Positions 13,583 through 26,461 are shown, counted from the first letter of the stretch. The stretch is DNA of 64,000 bases from Ceratodon purpureus (GCA_014871385.1 CM026426.1:62163599-62227598), one strand, 5' to 3'. Numbers and translations: made by a program. Notes: generated by a model from the sequence alone, not told the origin.

Positions 13583-16253
13583 ATGCAGCCCTCGGTCCCG
13601 AACCCTACCAATACAGTGCAAGAGCTTGACACCCATAAAATAAAAAAGCATGAAAATGAACTCAATCACATAGCCATGACTGAGTACTTTGGTGCAAAGA
13701 GGATCAACCTCCCAGACTTAAAATGCAGCCCTCGGTCCCAAACCCTACCAAAACAAGGCAAGAGCTTGACACCCATAAAATAAAAAAGCATGAAAATGAA
13801 CTCAACCACGTAGCCATGACTAAGTAGTTTGCTGCAAAGAGGATCAACCTGGCAGACTTAAAATGCAGCCCTTGGCTCAAACCCTACCAAAACACGGCAA
13901 GAGCTTGACACCCATAAAATAAAAAAGCATGAAACTGACCTTAAGTGCATATCACAACGTGAGTACTTTGGTGCAAAGAGGATCAACCTCGCAGACTTAA
14001 AATGCAGCCCTCGGTCCCGAACCCTACCTATACAGCCAAGAGCTTGACAGCCATAAAATAAAAAAGCATGAAAATGAACTCAACCACGTAGCCATGGCTA
14101 AGTAGTTTGCTGCAAAGAGGGTCAACCAGGCAGACTTAAAATGAAGCCCTTAGTCCCGAACCCTACAAAAACAGGGCAAGAGCTTAACACCCATAAAATA
14201 AAAAAGCATGAAAATGAACTCAATCACATAGCCATGAGTGAGTACTTTGGTGCAAAGAGGATCAACCTCGCAGACTTAAAATGCAGCCCTTGGTCCCGAA
14301 CCCTACCAAAACACGGCATAAGCTTGACACCCATAAAATAAAAAAGCATGAAACTGACCTTAAGTGCATATCACAACGTGAGTACTTTGGTGCAAAGAGG
14401 ATCAACCTCGCAGACTTAAAATGCAGCCCTCGGTCCCGAACCCTACCTATACAGCCAAGAGCTTGACAGCCATAAAATAAAAAAGCATGAAAATGAACTC
14501 AACCACGTAGCCATGGCTAAGTAGTTTGCTGCAAAGAGGGTCAACCAGGCAGACTTAAAATGCAGCCCTTAGTCCCGAACCCTACAAAAACAGGGCAAGA
14601 GCTTGACACCCATAAAATAAAAAAGCATGAAAATGAACTCAATCACATAGCCATGAGTGAGTACTTTGGTGCAAAGAGGATCAACCTCGCAGACTTAAAA
14701 TGCAGCCCTTGGTCCCGAACCCTACCAAAACACGGCATAAGCTTGACACCCATAAAATAAAAAAGCATGAAACTGACCTTAAGTGCATATCACAACGTGA
14801 GTACTTTGGTGCAAAGAGGATCAACCTCGTAGACTTAAAATGCAGCCATCGGTCCCGAACCCTACCAATACAGTGCAACAGCTAGACACCCATAAAATAA
14901 AAACGCATGAAAATGAACTCAACCACGTAGCCATGGCTAAGTAGTTTGCTGCAAAGAGGATCAACTTGGCAGACTTAAAATGCAGCCCTTGGTCCCGAAC
15001 CCTACCAAAACACGGCAAGAGCTTGACACCCATAAAATAAAAAAGCATGAAATTGACCTTAAGTGCATATCACAACGTGAGTACTTTGGTGCAAAGAGGA
15101 TCAACCTCGCAGACTTAAAATGCAGCCCTCGGTCCCGAACCCTACCAATACAGTGCAAGAGCTTGACACCCATAAAATAAAAAAGCATGAAAATGAACTC
15201 AATCACATAGCCATGACTGAGTACTTTGGTGCAAAGAGGATCAACCTCCCAGACTTAAAATGCAGCCCTCGGTCCCAAACCCTACCAAAACAGGGCAAGA
15301 GCTTGACACCCATAAAATAAAAAAGCATGAAAATGAACTCAACCACGTAGCCATGACTAAGTAGTTTGCTGCAAAGAGGATCAACCTGGCAGACTTAAAA
15401 TGCAGCCCTTGGCTCAAACCCTACCAAAACACGGCAAGAGCTTGACACCCATAAAATAAAAAAGCATGAAACTGACCTTAAGTGCATATCACAACGTGAG
15501 TACTTTGGTGCAAAGAGGATCAACCTCGCAGACTTAAAATGCAGCCCTCGGTCCCGAACCCTACCTATACAGCCAAGAGCTTGACAGCCATAAAATAAAA
15601 AAGCATGAAAATGAACTCAACCACGTAGCCATGGCTAAGTAGTTTGCTGCAAAGAGGGTCAACCAGGCAGACTTAAAATGCAGCCCTTAGTCCCGAACCC
15701 TACAAAAACAGGGCAAGAGCTTGACACCCATAAAATAAAAAAGCATGAAAATGAACTCAATCACATAGCCATGAGTGAGTACTTTGGTGCAAAGAGGATC
15801 AACCTCGCAGACTTAAAATGCAGCCCTTGGTCCCGAACCCTACCAAAACACGGCATAAGCTTGACACCCATAAAATAAAAAAGCATGAAACTGACCTTAA
15901 GTGCATATCACAACGTGAGTACTTTGGTGCAAAGAGGATCAACCTCGTAGACTTAAAATGCAGCCATCGGTCCCGAACCCTACCAATACAGTGCAACAGC
16001 TAGACACCCATAAAATAAAAACGCATGAAAATGAACTCAACCACGTAGCCATGGCTAAGTAGTTTGCTGCAAAGAGGATCAACTTGGCAGACTTAAAATG
16101 CAGCCCTTGGTCCCGAACCCTACCAAAACACGGCAAGAGCTTGACACCCATAAAATAAAAAAGCATGAAATTGACCTTAAGTGCATATCACAACGTGAGT
16201 ACTTTGGTGCAAAGAGGATCAACCTCGCAGACTTAAAATGCAGCCCTCGGTCC
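13583..16253. repeat. Overlapping 1.1-1.5-kb segmental duplications in the satellite
   Basis: Rare monomer variants mark copied blocks. The 13583-14140 segment recurs at 15120-15677 (offset about 1537), including a deletion variant ggctcaaacc near 13873 and 15413. The segment from about 14450 to 15135 recurs at about 15568-16253 (offset 1118), including the variants cataagcttgac, agccatcggt and tgcaacagctagac. The 1118-bp offset is two bases short of eight monomers because both copies share a 2-bp deletion (acctatacagccaag). Confidence 0.8.
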
Positions 16254-19200
16254 CGAACCCTACCAAAACAGGGCAAGAGCTTGACACCCATAAAATAAAA
16301 AAGCATGAAAATGAACTCAATCACATAGCCATGACTGAGTACTTTGGTGCAAAGAGGATCAACCTGGCAGACTTAAAATGCAGCCCTCGGTCCCGAACCC
16401 TACCAAAACAGGGCAAGAGCTTGACACCCATAAAATAAAAAAGCATGAAAATGAACTCAATCACATAGCCATGACTGAGTACCTTGGTGCAAAGAGGATC
16501 AACCTGGCAGACTTAAAATGCAACCCTCGGTCCCAAACCCTACCAAAACAGGGCAAGAGCTTGACACCGATAAAATAAAAACGCATGAAAATGAACTCAA
16601 CCACGTAGCCATGACTAAGTAGTTTGCTGCAAAGAGGATCAACCTGGCAGACTTAAAATGCAGCCCTTAGTCCCGAACCCTACCAGAACACGGCAAAAGC
16701 TTGACACCCATAAAATAAAAAAGCATGAAACTGACCTTAAGTGCATATCACAACGTGAGTACTTTGGTGCAAAGAGGATCAACCTCGCAGACTTAAAATG
16801 CAGCCCTCGGTCCCGAACCCTACCAAAACAGGGCAAGAGCTTGACACCCATAAAATAAAAAAGCATGAAAATGAACTCAATCACATAGCCATGACTGAGT
16901 ACTTTGGTGCAAAGAGGATCAACCTCGCAGACTTAAAATGCTACCCTCGGTCCCGAACCCTACCAAAACAGGGCAAGAGCTTGACACCCATTAAATAAAA
17001 AAGCATGAAAATGAACTCAACCACCTAGCCATGACTAAGTAGTTTGCTGCAAAGAGGATCAACCTCGCAGACTTAAAATGCAGCCCTTGGTCCCGAACCC
17101 TACCAAAACAAGGCAAGAGCTTGACACCCATAAAATAAAAAAGCATGAAACTGACCCTAAGTGCATATCACATCGTGAGTACTTTGGTGCAAAGAGGATC
17201 AACCTCGCAGACTTAAAATGCAGCCCTCGGTCTCGAACCCTACCAATACAGTGCAACAGCTTGACACTCATAAAATAAAAACGGATGAAAATGAACTCAA
17301 CCACGATGCCATAACTAAGTAGTTTGCTGCAAAGAGGATCAACCAGGCAGACTTAAAATGCAACCCTCGGTCCCAAACCCTACCAAAACAGGGCAAGAGC
17401 TTGACACCCATAAAATAAAAACGCATGAAAATGACCTTAAGTGCATATCACAACGTGAGTACTTTGGTGCAAATAAGATCAACCTCGCAGACTTAAAATG
17501 CAGCCCTCGGTCCCGAACCCTACCAATACAGTGCAAGAGCTTGACACCCATAAAATAAAAAAGCATGAAAATAAACTCAACCACGTAGCCATGGCTAAGT
17601 AGTTTGCTGCAAAGAGGATCAACCAGGCAGACTTAAAATGCAGCCCTTGGTCCCGAACCCTACCAAAACACGGCAAGAGCTTGACACCCATAAAATAAAA
17701 AAGCATGAAACTGACCTTAAGTGCATATCACAACGTGAGTACTTTGGTGCAAAGAGGATCAACCTGGCAGACTTAAAATGCAGCCCTCGGTCCCGAACCC
17801 TACCAAAACAGGGCAAGAGCTTGACACCCTTAAAATAAAAAAGCATGAAAATGAACTCAATCACATAGCCATGACTGAGTACCTTGGTGCAAAGAGGATC
17901 AACCTGGCAGACTTAAAATGCAACCCTCGGTCCCAAACCCTACCAAAACAGGGCAAGAGCTTGACACCCATAAAATAAAAACGCATGAAAATGAACTCAA
18001 CCACGTAGCCATGACTAAGTAGTTTGCTGCAAAGAGGATCAACCTGGCAGACTTAAAATGCAGCCCTTAGTCCCGAACCCTACCAAAACACGGCAAGAGC
18101 TTGACACCCATAAAATAAAAAAGCATGAAACTGACCTTAAGAGCATATCACAACGTGAGTACTTTGGTGCAAAGAGGATCAACCTCGCAGAGTTAAAATG
18201 CAGCCCTTGGTCCCGAACCCTACCAAAACACGGCAAGAGCTTGACACCCATAAAATAAAAAAGCATGAAACTGACCTTAAGTGCATATCACAACGTGAGT
18301 ACTTTGGTGCAAAGAGGATCAACCTCGCAGACTTAAAATGCAGCCCTCGGTCCCGAACCCTACCAAAACAGGGCAAGAGCTTGACACCCATAAAATAAAA
18401 AAGCATGAAAATGAACTCAATCACATAGCCATGACTGAGTACTTTGGTGCAAAGAGGATCAACCTCGCAGACTTAAAATGCAGCCCTCGGTCTCGAACCC
18501 TACCAAAACAGTGCAAGAGCTTGACACCCATAAAATTAAAAAGCATGAAAATGAACTCAACCACCTAGCCATGACTAAGTAGTTTGCTGCAAAGAGGATC
18601 AACCTGGCAGACTTAAGATGCAGCCTTTGGTCCTGAACCCTACCAAAACACGGCAAGAGCTTGACACCCATAAAATAAAAAAGCATGAAACTGACCTTAA
18701 GTGCATATCACAACGTGAGTACTTTGGTGCAAAGAGGATCAACCTCGCAGACTTAAAATGCAGCCCTCGGTCCCGAACCCTACCAAAACAGGGCAAGAGC
18801 TTGACACCCATAAAATAAAAAAGCATGAAAATGAACTCAATCACATAGCCATGACTGAGTACTTTGGTGCAAAGAGGATCAACCTCGCAGACTTAAAATG
18901 CAGCCCTTGGTCCCGAACCCTACCAAAACACGGCAAGAGCTTGACACCCATAAAATAAAAAAGCATGAAACTGACCTTAAGTGCATATCTCAATGTGAGT
19001 ACTTTGGTGCAAAGAGGATCAACCTCGGAGACTTAAAATGCAGCCCTCGGTCCCGAACCCTACCAATACAGTGCAAGAGCTTGACACCCATAAAATAAAA
19101 AAGCATGAAAATGAACTCAATCACATAGCCATGACTGAGTACTTTGGTGCAAAGAGGATCAACCTGGCAGACTTAAAATGCAACCCTCGGTCCCAAACCC

Positions 19201-21835
19201 TACCAAAACAGGGCAAGAGCTTGACACCCATAAAATAAAAAAGCATGAAAGTTAACTCAACCACGTAGCCATGACTAAGTAGTTTGCTGCAAAGAGGATC
19301 AACCTGGCAGACTTAAAATGCAGCCCTTGGTCCCGAACCCTACCAAAACACGGCAAGAGCTTGACACCCATAAAATAAAAAAGCATGAAACTGACCTTAA
19401 GTGCATATCTCAACGTGAGTACTTTGGTGCAAAGAGGATCAACCTCGCAGACTTAAAATGCAGCCCTCGGTCCCGAACCCTACTAAAACAGAGCAAGAGC
19501 TTGACACCCATAAAATAAAAAAGCATGAAAATGAACTCAATCACATAGCCATGACAGAGTACTTTGGTGCAAAGAGGATCAACCTGGCAGACTTAAAATG
19601 CAACCCTCGGTCCCAAACCCTACGAAAAGAGGGCAAGAGCTTGACACCCATAAAATAAAAAAGCATGAAAATGAACTCAACCACGTAGCCATGACTAAGT
19701 AGTTTGCTGCAAAGAGGATCAACCTCGCAGACTTAAAATGCAGCCCTTGGTCCCGAACCCTACCAAAACAGGGCAAGAGCTTGACACCCATAAAATAAAA
19801 AAGCATGAAAATGAACTCAACCACGTAGCCATGACTAAGTAGTTTGCTGCAAAGAGGATCAACGTGGCAGACTTAAAATGCAGCCCTTGGTCCCGAACCC
19901 TACCAAAACAGGGCAAGAGCTTGACACCCATAAAATAAAAAAGCATGAAACTGACCTTAAGTGCATATCTCAACGTGAGTACTTTGGTGCAAAGAGGATC
20001 AACCTCGCAGACTTAAAATGCAGCCCTCGGTCCTGAACCCTACCAATAGAGGGCAAGAGCTTGACACCCATAAAATAAAAAAGCATGAAAATGAACTCAA
20101 TCACATAGCCATGACTGAGTACTTTGGTGCAAAGAGGATCAACCTCGCAGACTTAAAATGCAGCCCTCGGTCCCAAACCCTACCAAAACAGGGCAAGAGC
20201 TTGACACCCATAAAATAAAAAAGCATGAAAATGAACTCAACCACGTAGCCATGACTAAGTAGTTTGCTGCAAAGAGGATCAACCTCGCAGACTTAAAATG
20301 CAGCCCTTGGTCCCGAACCCTACCAAAACACGGCAAGAGCTTGACACCCATAAAATAAAAAAGCATGAAACTGACCTTAAGTGCATATCACAACGTGAGT
20401 ACTTTGGTGCAAAGAGGATCAACCTCGCAGACTTAAAATGCAGCCCTCGGTCCCGAACCCTACCAAAACACGGCAAGAGCTTGACACCCATAAAATAAAA
20501 AAGCATGAAAATGAACTCAATCACATAGCCATGACTGAGTACTTTGGTGCAAAGAGGATCAACCTCGCAGACTTAAAATGCAGCCCTCGGTCCCAAACCC
20601 TACAAAAACAGGGCAAGAGCTTGACACCCATAAAATAAAAAAGCATGAAAATGAACTCAACCACGTAGCCATGACTAAGTAGTTTGCTGCAAAGAGGATC
20701 AACCTGGCAGACTTAAAATGCAGCCCTTGGTCCCGAACCCTACCAAAACACGGCAAGAGCTTGACACCCCTAAAATAAAAAAGCATGAAACTGACCTTAA
20801 GTGCATATCTCAACGTGAGTACTTTAGTGCAAAGAGGATCAACCTCGCAGACTTAAAATGCAGCCCTCGGTCCCGAACCCTACCAATACAGTGCAAGAGA
20901 TTGACACCCATAAAATAAAAAAGCATGAAAATGAACTCAATCACATAGCCATGACTGAGTACTTTGGTGCAAAGAGGATCAACCTGGCAGACTTAAAATG
21001 CAACCCTCGGTCCCAAACCCTACCAAAACAGGGCAAGAGCTTGACACCCATAAAATAAAAAAGCATGAAAATGAGCTCAACCACGTAGCCATGACTAAGT
21101 AGTTTGCTGCAAAGAGGATCAACCTCACAGACTTAAAATGCAGCCCTTGGTCCCGAACCCTACCAAAACACGGCAAGAGCTTGACACCCATAAAATAAAA
21201 AAGCATGAAACTGACCTTAAGTGCATATCACAACGTGAGTACTTTGGTGCAAAGAGGATCAACCTCGCAGACTTAAAATGCAACCCTCGGTCCCGAACCC
21301 TACCAATACAGTGCAACAGCTTGACACCCATAAAATAATAAAGCATGAAAATGAACTCAACCACGCAGCCATGACTAAGTAGTTTGCTGCAAAGAGGATC
21401 AACCTCGCAGACTTAAAATGCAGCCCTCGGTCCCAAACCCTACAAAAACAGGGCAAGAGCTTGACACCGATAAAATAAAAAAGCATGAAAATGAACTCAA
21501 CCACGTAGCCATGACTAAGTAGTTTGCTGCAAAGAGGATCAACCTGGCAGACTTAAAATGCAGCCCTTGGTCCCGAACCCTACCAAAACACGGCAAGAGC
21601 TTGACACCCATAAAATAAAGAAGCATGAAACTGACCTTAAGTGCATATCACAACGTGAGTACTTTGGTGCAAAGAGGATCAACCTCGCAGACTTAAAATG
21701 CAACCCTCGGTCCCAAACCCTACCAAAACAGGGCAAGAGCTTGACACCCATAAAATAAAAAAGCATGAAAATGAACTCAACCACGTATCCATGACTAAGT
21801 AGTTTGCTGCAAAGAGGATCAACCTGGCAGACTTA

Positions 21836-22753
21836 TAACCTAGCCCTTTTTCCCAACCTTGAAGATTGTTATCAATTAATTCTCTATTTGTAGTTGAAAT
21901 TTACCCCAGCCAACGTTGGATTTCGTTGAAACTAAGATCATGGACCATCTAAGCAAATTCTGACCTCTGTAAGAAAATCTGTCAATGGACAATTTCAAAA
22001 CATATTTTTGATTGGAAGATTATCTAAACATAGTTGATTGGCAAATTTGTGAGTCTCCCTGAATTAGATATTTTTATTTTAAGGCATTAGCCTAGAGTGT
22101 GCTATTTGAGCTCATAGGTCTTTCATGCACTATTCACTTGCAATCCTAAATAAAAATGGGGAAAACAAAGAGTATGATTGGGTCATTTCCATTTTTCCTT
22201 GGTTCATTCAATAACTATACTTGTCAATTTTAGTACATTGCTTCGCCATTCAAACTTTGTTCATAGGGGCGGTTCTTAATGCCCGCACTCTTCTTGAGCC
22301 TCGTACCTGATGTACAGTCCCTACAGGTAGCCAGATATCTGATCCGCCTCCAAATTCCAGATTTGTGCCTGTTAAAGGCTATGTGAACTGTACTGTTTCG
22401 TGCTGGAGTATCAACAACTGACATTTTCGTGTGAAAGTAAATTGTGACGTGATGGCGCCGGGGCCATATCATGTGTTCTTAACACTATATCGAAGAATGC
22501 ACCAAATCAGCCACAATCTATCCGCCGGACATAAGACTGGGAGGCTGTGTATCATCAAGGAATGAGGAATTAGGGTCATAAACATGGACAGACTATTCTG
22601 AATACCAAGGAGATGCCGTCGGCGCCTTGATGTGAGATTGACGGTAGAGGGCATCTTATATCAGGTGCAAGCAGAACATGCTTGTCTCATAAGACCTGAA
22701 TGCTCATTTCATTCTAAGGCGGAGAGTATATCATCATTTTTTGCCTCCTAACT
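21836..22753. other. Unique sequence after the satellite, no gene seen
   Basis: The array breaks off at ggcagacttataacc and the following 0.9 kb is unique, AT-rich DNA. ORFs here are short and on the minus strand, without splice or family support. I see nothing else. Confidence 0.6.
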
Positions 22754-23799
22754 ATGTCTCCTCTCATGTTTAGCCTCCACTCTGGATCACAGTTCTTGCT
22801 CAACCTTGAGACAATGCTGGAACCGCAAGTTGGGGATATAATTATACGTAGATTAAAGGCGGATTCCATCATCCAGTACTATCTATACAAGTCTCCAGAA
22901 CAGTGGAATCAGTATCATAAGACATGGCTGCTGAAGATCTTCTCGTCGTCGGTTCTTTATGCTTTAGATAGTGATCGAGGTAGTGACCTCCCTCCGAACA
23001 TGAAGTGCATGATGCTTATGGTTTGGGAGTACGAGCTTGGATTCAAGGAGGGGATGACTGGAGGAATACTTATTCCGGAGGCGCAAGATCCCGGAGCGGC
23101 GCAAGTGCTCGGTCTTGGACGTAGTGGAACCGTCCTCGACCAGAATACTATTGTCCTGGCATTTACGCAGCCGAGTATGCCTTATGGTCCAACATTTTTG
23201 CGTGCAGATTTCTGGAAACAAAAGTACCTCAAGGATGACTACGCAAACCTTATAGTCTTTTCAGTTGTAGACTCCCTCATTGGACCCAATAACTCGACTA
23301 GAACAGTGACGAATTGGAGCAGAGCAGGTTTGTCCTGGGAATCCACTAATTCAATCACTGGGGCTTTATCGCAATTCTCAGGATTGACCCTCATAAATCT
23401 AGGCTAGTTAGGCTCACTTGAGCTAGGAATATTGAGTGGTTGCACTGTTTAGAATCGAATATGGTCATGTTGATCTTGAAGGATATGTGTACGTTTTTGC
23501 ATTATTATCAAGGAAGTCAATAAAATGTGATAATTTCTGGGTCTGATTCGCATTGTGTCCCACTTAACTTTCCTGTAGGTGATGATGGTTTTGCAATTGT
23601 TTCAAGTAGAACGCTCGCTCTGCGGTTCCAGTTAAAAGAATATTCTCTCTCTATAGAGGAGGAAGTGTTTTATACTTCTGGGATGCTCATGCACACAGTC
23701 TGTCTGACACCAACTAGGGCAGTAGAGATTAATGCATGGTCGCTTCGACTGGGAAAGTATCGTGCGTATGGCGTTCCCGAGATTCAACCTCCTATGTAA
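22754..23799 (+). CDS. Unrecognised two-exon protein, predicted 264 residues
   Basis: Exon 1 starts at ATG 22754 and ends at 23327; exon 2 runs 23579-23799 and ends in TAA. The intron (23328-23578, 251 bp) has a GTTTGT donor after AGCAG and a pyrimidine-rich acceptor (actttcctgtag). Exon 1 leaves one base and exon 2 supplies two, so the frame is kept exactly, which supports the model. Without splicing, exon 1 would read on only to a stop at 23407. The protein has no obvious signal peptide or membrane segment and I recognise no domain. It contains the stretches VGDIIIRRLKADSIIQYYLY and DDGFAIVSSRTLALRFQLKE. It lies less than 1 kb from the satellite edge and upstream of transposon debris, so it may itself be part of an old element. 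Reality of the gene is moderately supported; its function is unknown. Confidence 0.45.
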
Positions 23800-24641
23800 T
23801 ATCTTAAATACAAAATGTGAATGTCGGTAAGGTTGACCTGTCTAGTCAAAACTAGCATACTAGCATCAAACTAAAGGAGGTGAAAGAAAAGGAGTAAACA
23901 TGTAGCATTTCAGAGTCTGCTGGCATCGATGACTTGATCTCTACTCTTGGAGTTGGAGAGGTCTGGTTTGTGACGTGGGTCGGAGCAAGCGCTGTAGGCA
24001 GAGCAGATGAGTCCATGACTGCAATGCACGAGAAGGAATCAAAGAGTAATAGCAAACACCTTCAATAAAGTGAGAGGGTCACTAGTATTGCGCAGAGATT
24101 ACAAATGAACAATGCATTGCGTTTACAAATGGAACATCCCAAAAGATGGTCCCTGGATGATACGTTTAGGTTGAGAGCTCGACTTACTATCTTCACATCA
24201 TCTCAGACTGAATGTCTTCTGTTACCAAAAAATTGAGGAATGACGGTGATGTCTTGGGATGTGGACTAGATGTCTTTCCCACTGGTTTGTCAGGATACAC
24301 TATATTTCATAAGGGACGAGTCATTACATAGTGAATGAGAATGGCATGCGTGATAAAGCAGTGCTCCATCGGAGCTGATCATTTGCATGTCCTGAGTAAA
24401 TGCATCCACTAGATTCAAGGGGCAATTTACACAAACCACCTTTTGTTTATAGCAATGTAGGCAGCTTGGATCCGACATTGACATTTAAGTAAAGTCAACT
24501 TCAGGGATAGACCGTTTAGTTAAGGATTTCAAGTCAGAGTTAATGCACTATGATGGCACCGTCATTGCAGGTACTCACACATGGCGGCTGATGATTGATC
24601 TTCATGTATCTTCAATGTAGACAGCCTAGGGAAATTTTCAT
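23800..24641. other. No supported gene
   Basis: A short minus-strand ORF (24290-24484) has a few cysteines (CLHCYKQKVVCVNC) but no splice or start support. Part of this stretch may be diverged transposon sequence leading into the MULE scrap at 24642. Nothing else is seen. Confidence 0.4.
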
Positions 24642-25127
24642 ATCTTTCATTGGACGCAATCGCTTGAGAACCACACAAAGGCAGACATACGTCAAGATCT
24701 TCAAGACCAGCACTGCACCCTCTGCAAGCAGTACAAGGACACTAGGTCCATGCAAGAGGCTGAGACATGGTATTTTGCGATTCAAGCATGGTGGCACTCA
24801 TCATCGGCGGCATCAGAAACAGGGCTTGCCAACTTGCAGCTTTGGCTTGCACTCTGGCATTGGCGCTACAGATAGTGGGAGGGCTTCATGGAACTCGTAA
24901 GTCCAACACACTTCTATAAACCTAAAACCCTTCTATCTATTCTTATTCATCACACACCGTTTAAACTTTTCTCATCGTTGCCCTATTCAATACTATATGA
25001 CAGGGCCTTACAAAGGACAAGCTTGCCGAAATGCCATCGTGCAACCTCGCGGAGATCGTCCACATCAAGTGGGAGCAGTTATCTCGTGAACAAACATTTG
25101 CGGGCTTGTCTGCGGATGACTGTCTAA
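24642..25127 (+). pseudogene. MULE-type transposase fragment (separate copy)
   Basis: The frame from 24642 to the TAG at 24873-24875 reads IFHWTQSLENHTKAD, then HCTLCKQYKDTRSMQEAE and FAIQAWW. This parallels the CYFHFVQSICDHTNKWI, HTEMCKRC and DWWFKSRA segments of the larger MULE-like pseudogene downstream (41165-41345). It matches the FHWxQSLxxHT region that follows the catalytic core in Mutator-like transposases. After the stop, another frame (ALQIVGGLHGT) leads to a GTAAGT donor at 24898. An acceptor (atatgacag, about 25002) opens a short exon, QGLTKDKLAEMPSCNLAEIV, ending near 25137. The N-terminal zinc finger and catalytic core are missing. It is too short and broken to work, and lies in the same direction as the MULE gene that starts at 25.6 kb. 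Confidence 0.55.
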
Positions 25128-25139
25128 GTTCATCCCTCG

Positions 25140-25572
25140 CTTAAAGAAACATCCACAGTTATAGGTCCAATCAACGGCTCAAAATGTTAAAAACATTTAT
25201 TTAAAAACAGCAAATCTAAAGACTCCTTGCAACTCTAATTCAATTTTCATCAAAAATTTCCACATCTCTCCCCTCAGTGCTCACCGCTCACTGCACTCAC
25301 ACAATAGCCACCCTCCCTACTTCTCCATGTCATTTGCCCGTCTGCAAAATTTCGGCACCTCCGATAGATATTCAATCTGATTGTGAAGACTGTACTAAAG
25401 AGGATCCAGCAACACGAGACCAACCGCCAGGCGAACCCAATCCAGTCAAGTCGAGCGCTAATCCAGGAAGTCAGTCAAGTGCGGAAGTCTCCTTGGACAA
25501 CCGGTATGAGATGCCACGTGGGATCTCTGTTTTGCCAATCATTCTGAAGCTGGCATGCCGCGGATCAACTAG
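25140..25572. other. Upstream of the MULE gene; no clear gene
   Basis: A plus-strand ORF (25277-25594, no ATG start) reads through CKISAPPIDIQSDCEDC and a Ser/Pro-rich stretch and could be a frame-shifted N-terminal exon of the MULE gene. There is no independent support. I could not find a terminal inverted repeat for the MULE element here. Confidence 0.3.
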
Positions 25573-26448
25573 GAATTTGCCACACTACCTTTGAAAGATT
25601 TTCCGGTTATGAAGTGCAGATATATGCCATATGTCTATGACGGAAACAAGATAAACAAATTTCCGCCTGTCGCAAGCGAAGATAGTATATCGACGGACAT
25701 TTCATTCGATGGGCACCCCTGGCTCAAATCTAATAGCTACAATTCCAATGTCATGGAGGAGGCACAGCTCAGAGCACGAAAGTCATTCTGCGGAGGCTCA
25801 TTTATATGTGCGAACTCCCATTGCAGCCACATCGCCCTTCACAAGGAAGAGAACACGCTATATTGGAAGGGACAATGTTTCTTGAGACGGAAACACGGTG
25901 AACCAAAAATCGATGGTGACTGGAGGTGTGCGTTCTGCAAGTGGACACTACATTGCCTTGAGCAGTGCAGTGCGGTATGGTGGTCTGTTTCACAAGTTAA
26001 TGATGAGTATACTCGAGTTATTTTTCATTCTGGTACTCATAATCATGAATCCGATCCGGGGAGAAATCGTGAAGCGTACGTTCAGATGACGAAAACAATA
26101 CATCGTTTTCTAGATGACCAGCCATGGCTCATGAAAGCGCCGGGATGGGTGGGGTTTAGGTGTGCTCAAAAGAACTTCATGGACACAATCATTCAAAGAT
26201 CAGCGGTCTGTGAAGGAGATATCCTCGATGAAGCAGCTTTAATGGAGATTCTGCTAAATGCCCCACCATACCATGATAAGGTACGTGTAAAGAACTTGGT
26301 CATCAAATTCAGACTTGATAAGGAGCGCTGTATTTTTGCTCTGAAACGTCATTCTCGTTACAGTTACATACAGGATAGCCACTTTCCAGAACAGTCACGG
26401 CGTGGCATCGAATTCATGTTCAAGATGTCAACTATCGGAATAGGAAAT
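25573..26448 (+). pseudogene. MULE-type transposase, N-terminal part (split by CACTA)
   Basis: An open frame runs from an acceptor-like CTAG at 25569-25572 (first ATG 25609) to the CACTA insertion at 26449. At about residues 60-160 of the frame lies a zinc-finger region with CANSHCSH, WKGQCF, WRCAFC and SGTHNHE. This C-C-H-H spacing resembles the WRKY-GCM1/FLYWCH-like fingers found at the start of Mutator-like and related plant transposases. The frame ends naturally only because the inserted CACTA end supplies TAG (CAC TAG). Codon 286 of the frame is AAT, and the same AAT begins the continuation at 40786 in the same frame. The original gene was therefore contiguous, and the catalytic and SWIM parts now lie 14.3 kb away. 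Before insertion this half was undamaged, unlike the C-terminal half. Confidence 0.7.
26446..26448. repeat. Target-site duplication, left copy (AAT)
   Basis: AAT lies directly before CACTAGTGG and matches 40786-40788 after the right end. It is codon 286 of the interrupted MULE frame. Confidence 0.9.
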
Positions 26449-26461
26449 CACTAGTGGAAAC
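26449..26461 (+). repeat. CACTA left terminal inverted repeat
   Basis: CACTAGTGGAAAC, an exact inverted match of 40773-40785. The match stops at the fourteenth base. Confidence 0.93.

Larger units (their letters stand above)
1..21835. repeat. 140-bp satellite array (about 156 monomers)
   Basis: A head-to-tail tandem array with a strict 140-bp period; equivalent positions recur at 16098, 16238 and 16378. Every monomer shares a GC-richer core (cctcggtcccgaaccctacc) and an A-rich stretch. Monomers differ in a 50-bp segment, which gives three types: A (ccttaagtgcatatcacaac), B (caatcacatagccatgactg) and C (caaccacgtagccatgacta, carrying an in-frame TAG). The common order is A-B-C, a 420-bp higher-order unit, with local losses and doublings. 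The array starts before the window and ends abruptly at about 21835 inside a monomer. Many 66-81 residue ORFs appear on both strands because one monomer phase is open; 140 is not a multiple of 3, so no frame can run on, and I do not regard them as genes. The length and homogeneity suit a centromeric, pericentromeric or heterochromatic satellite, but nothing here shows which. Confidence 0.98.

Noticed and set aside
233-21758. More than 100 ORFs of 61-157 residues on both strands of the satellite
   Set aside because: They repeat every 140 bp, arise from one open phase of the monomer, and cannot extend because 140 is not a multiple of three. No start context, splice or family supports them.
1-21835. 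Telomere-like aaccctacc in each monomer
   Set aside because: Plant telomere repeats are tandem CCCTAAA units; here the word occurs once per 140 bp and is never tandem.
1-21835. CRISPR-like array
   Set aside because: The repeats are contiguous 140-bp monomers without unique spacers, in a eukaryotic setting.
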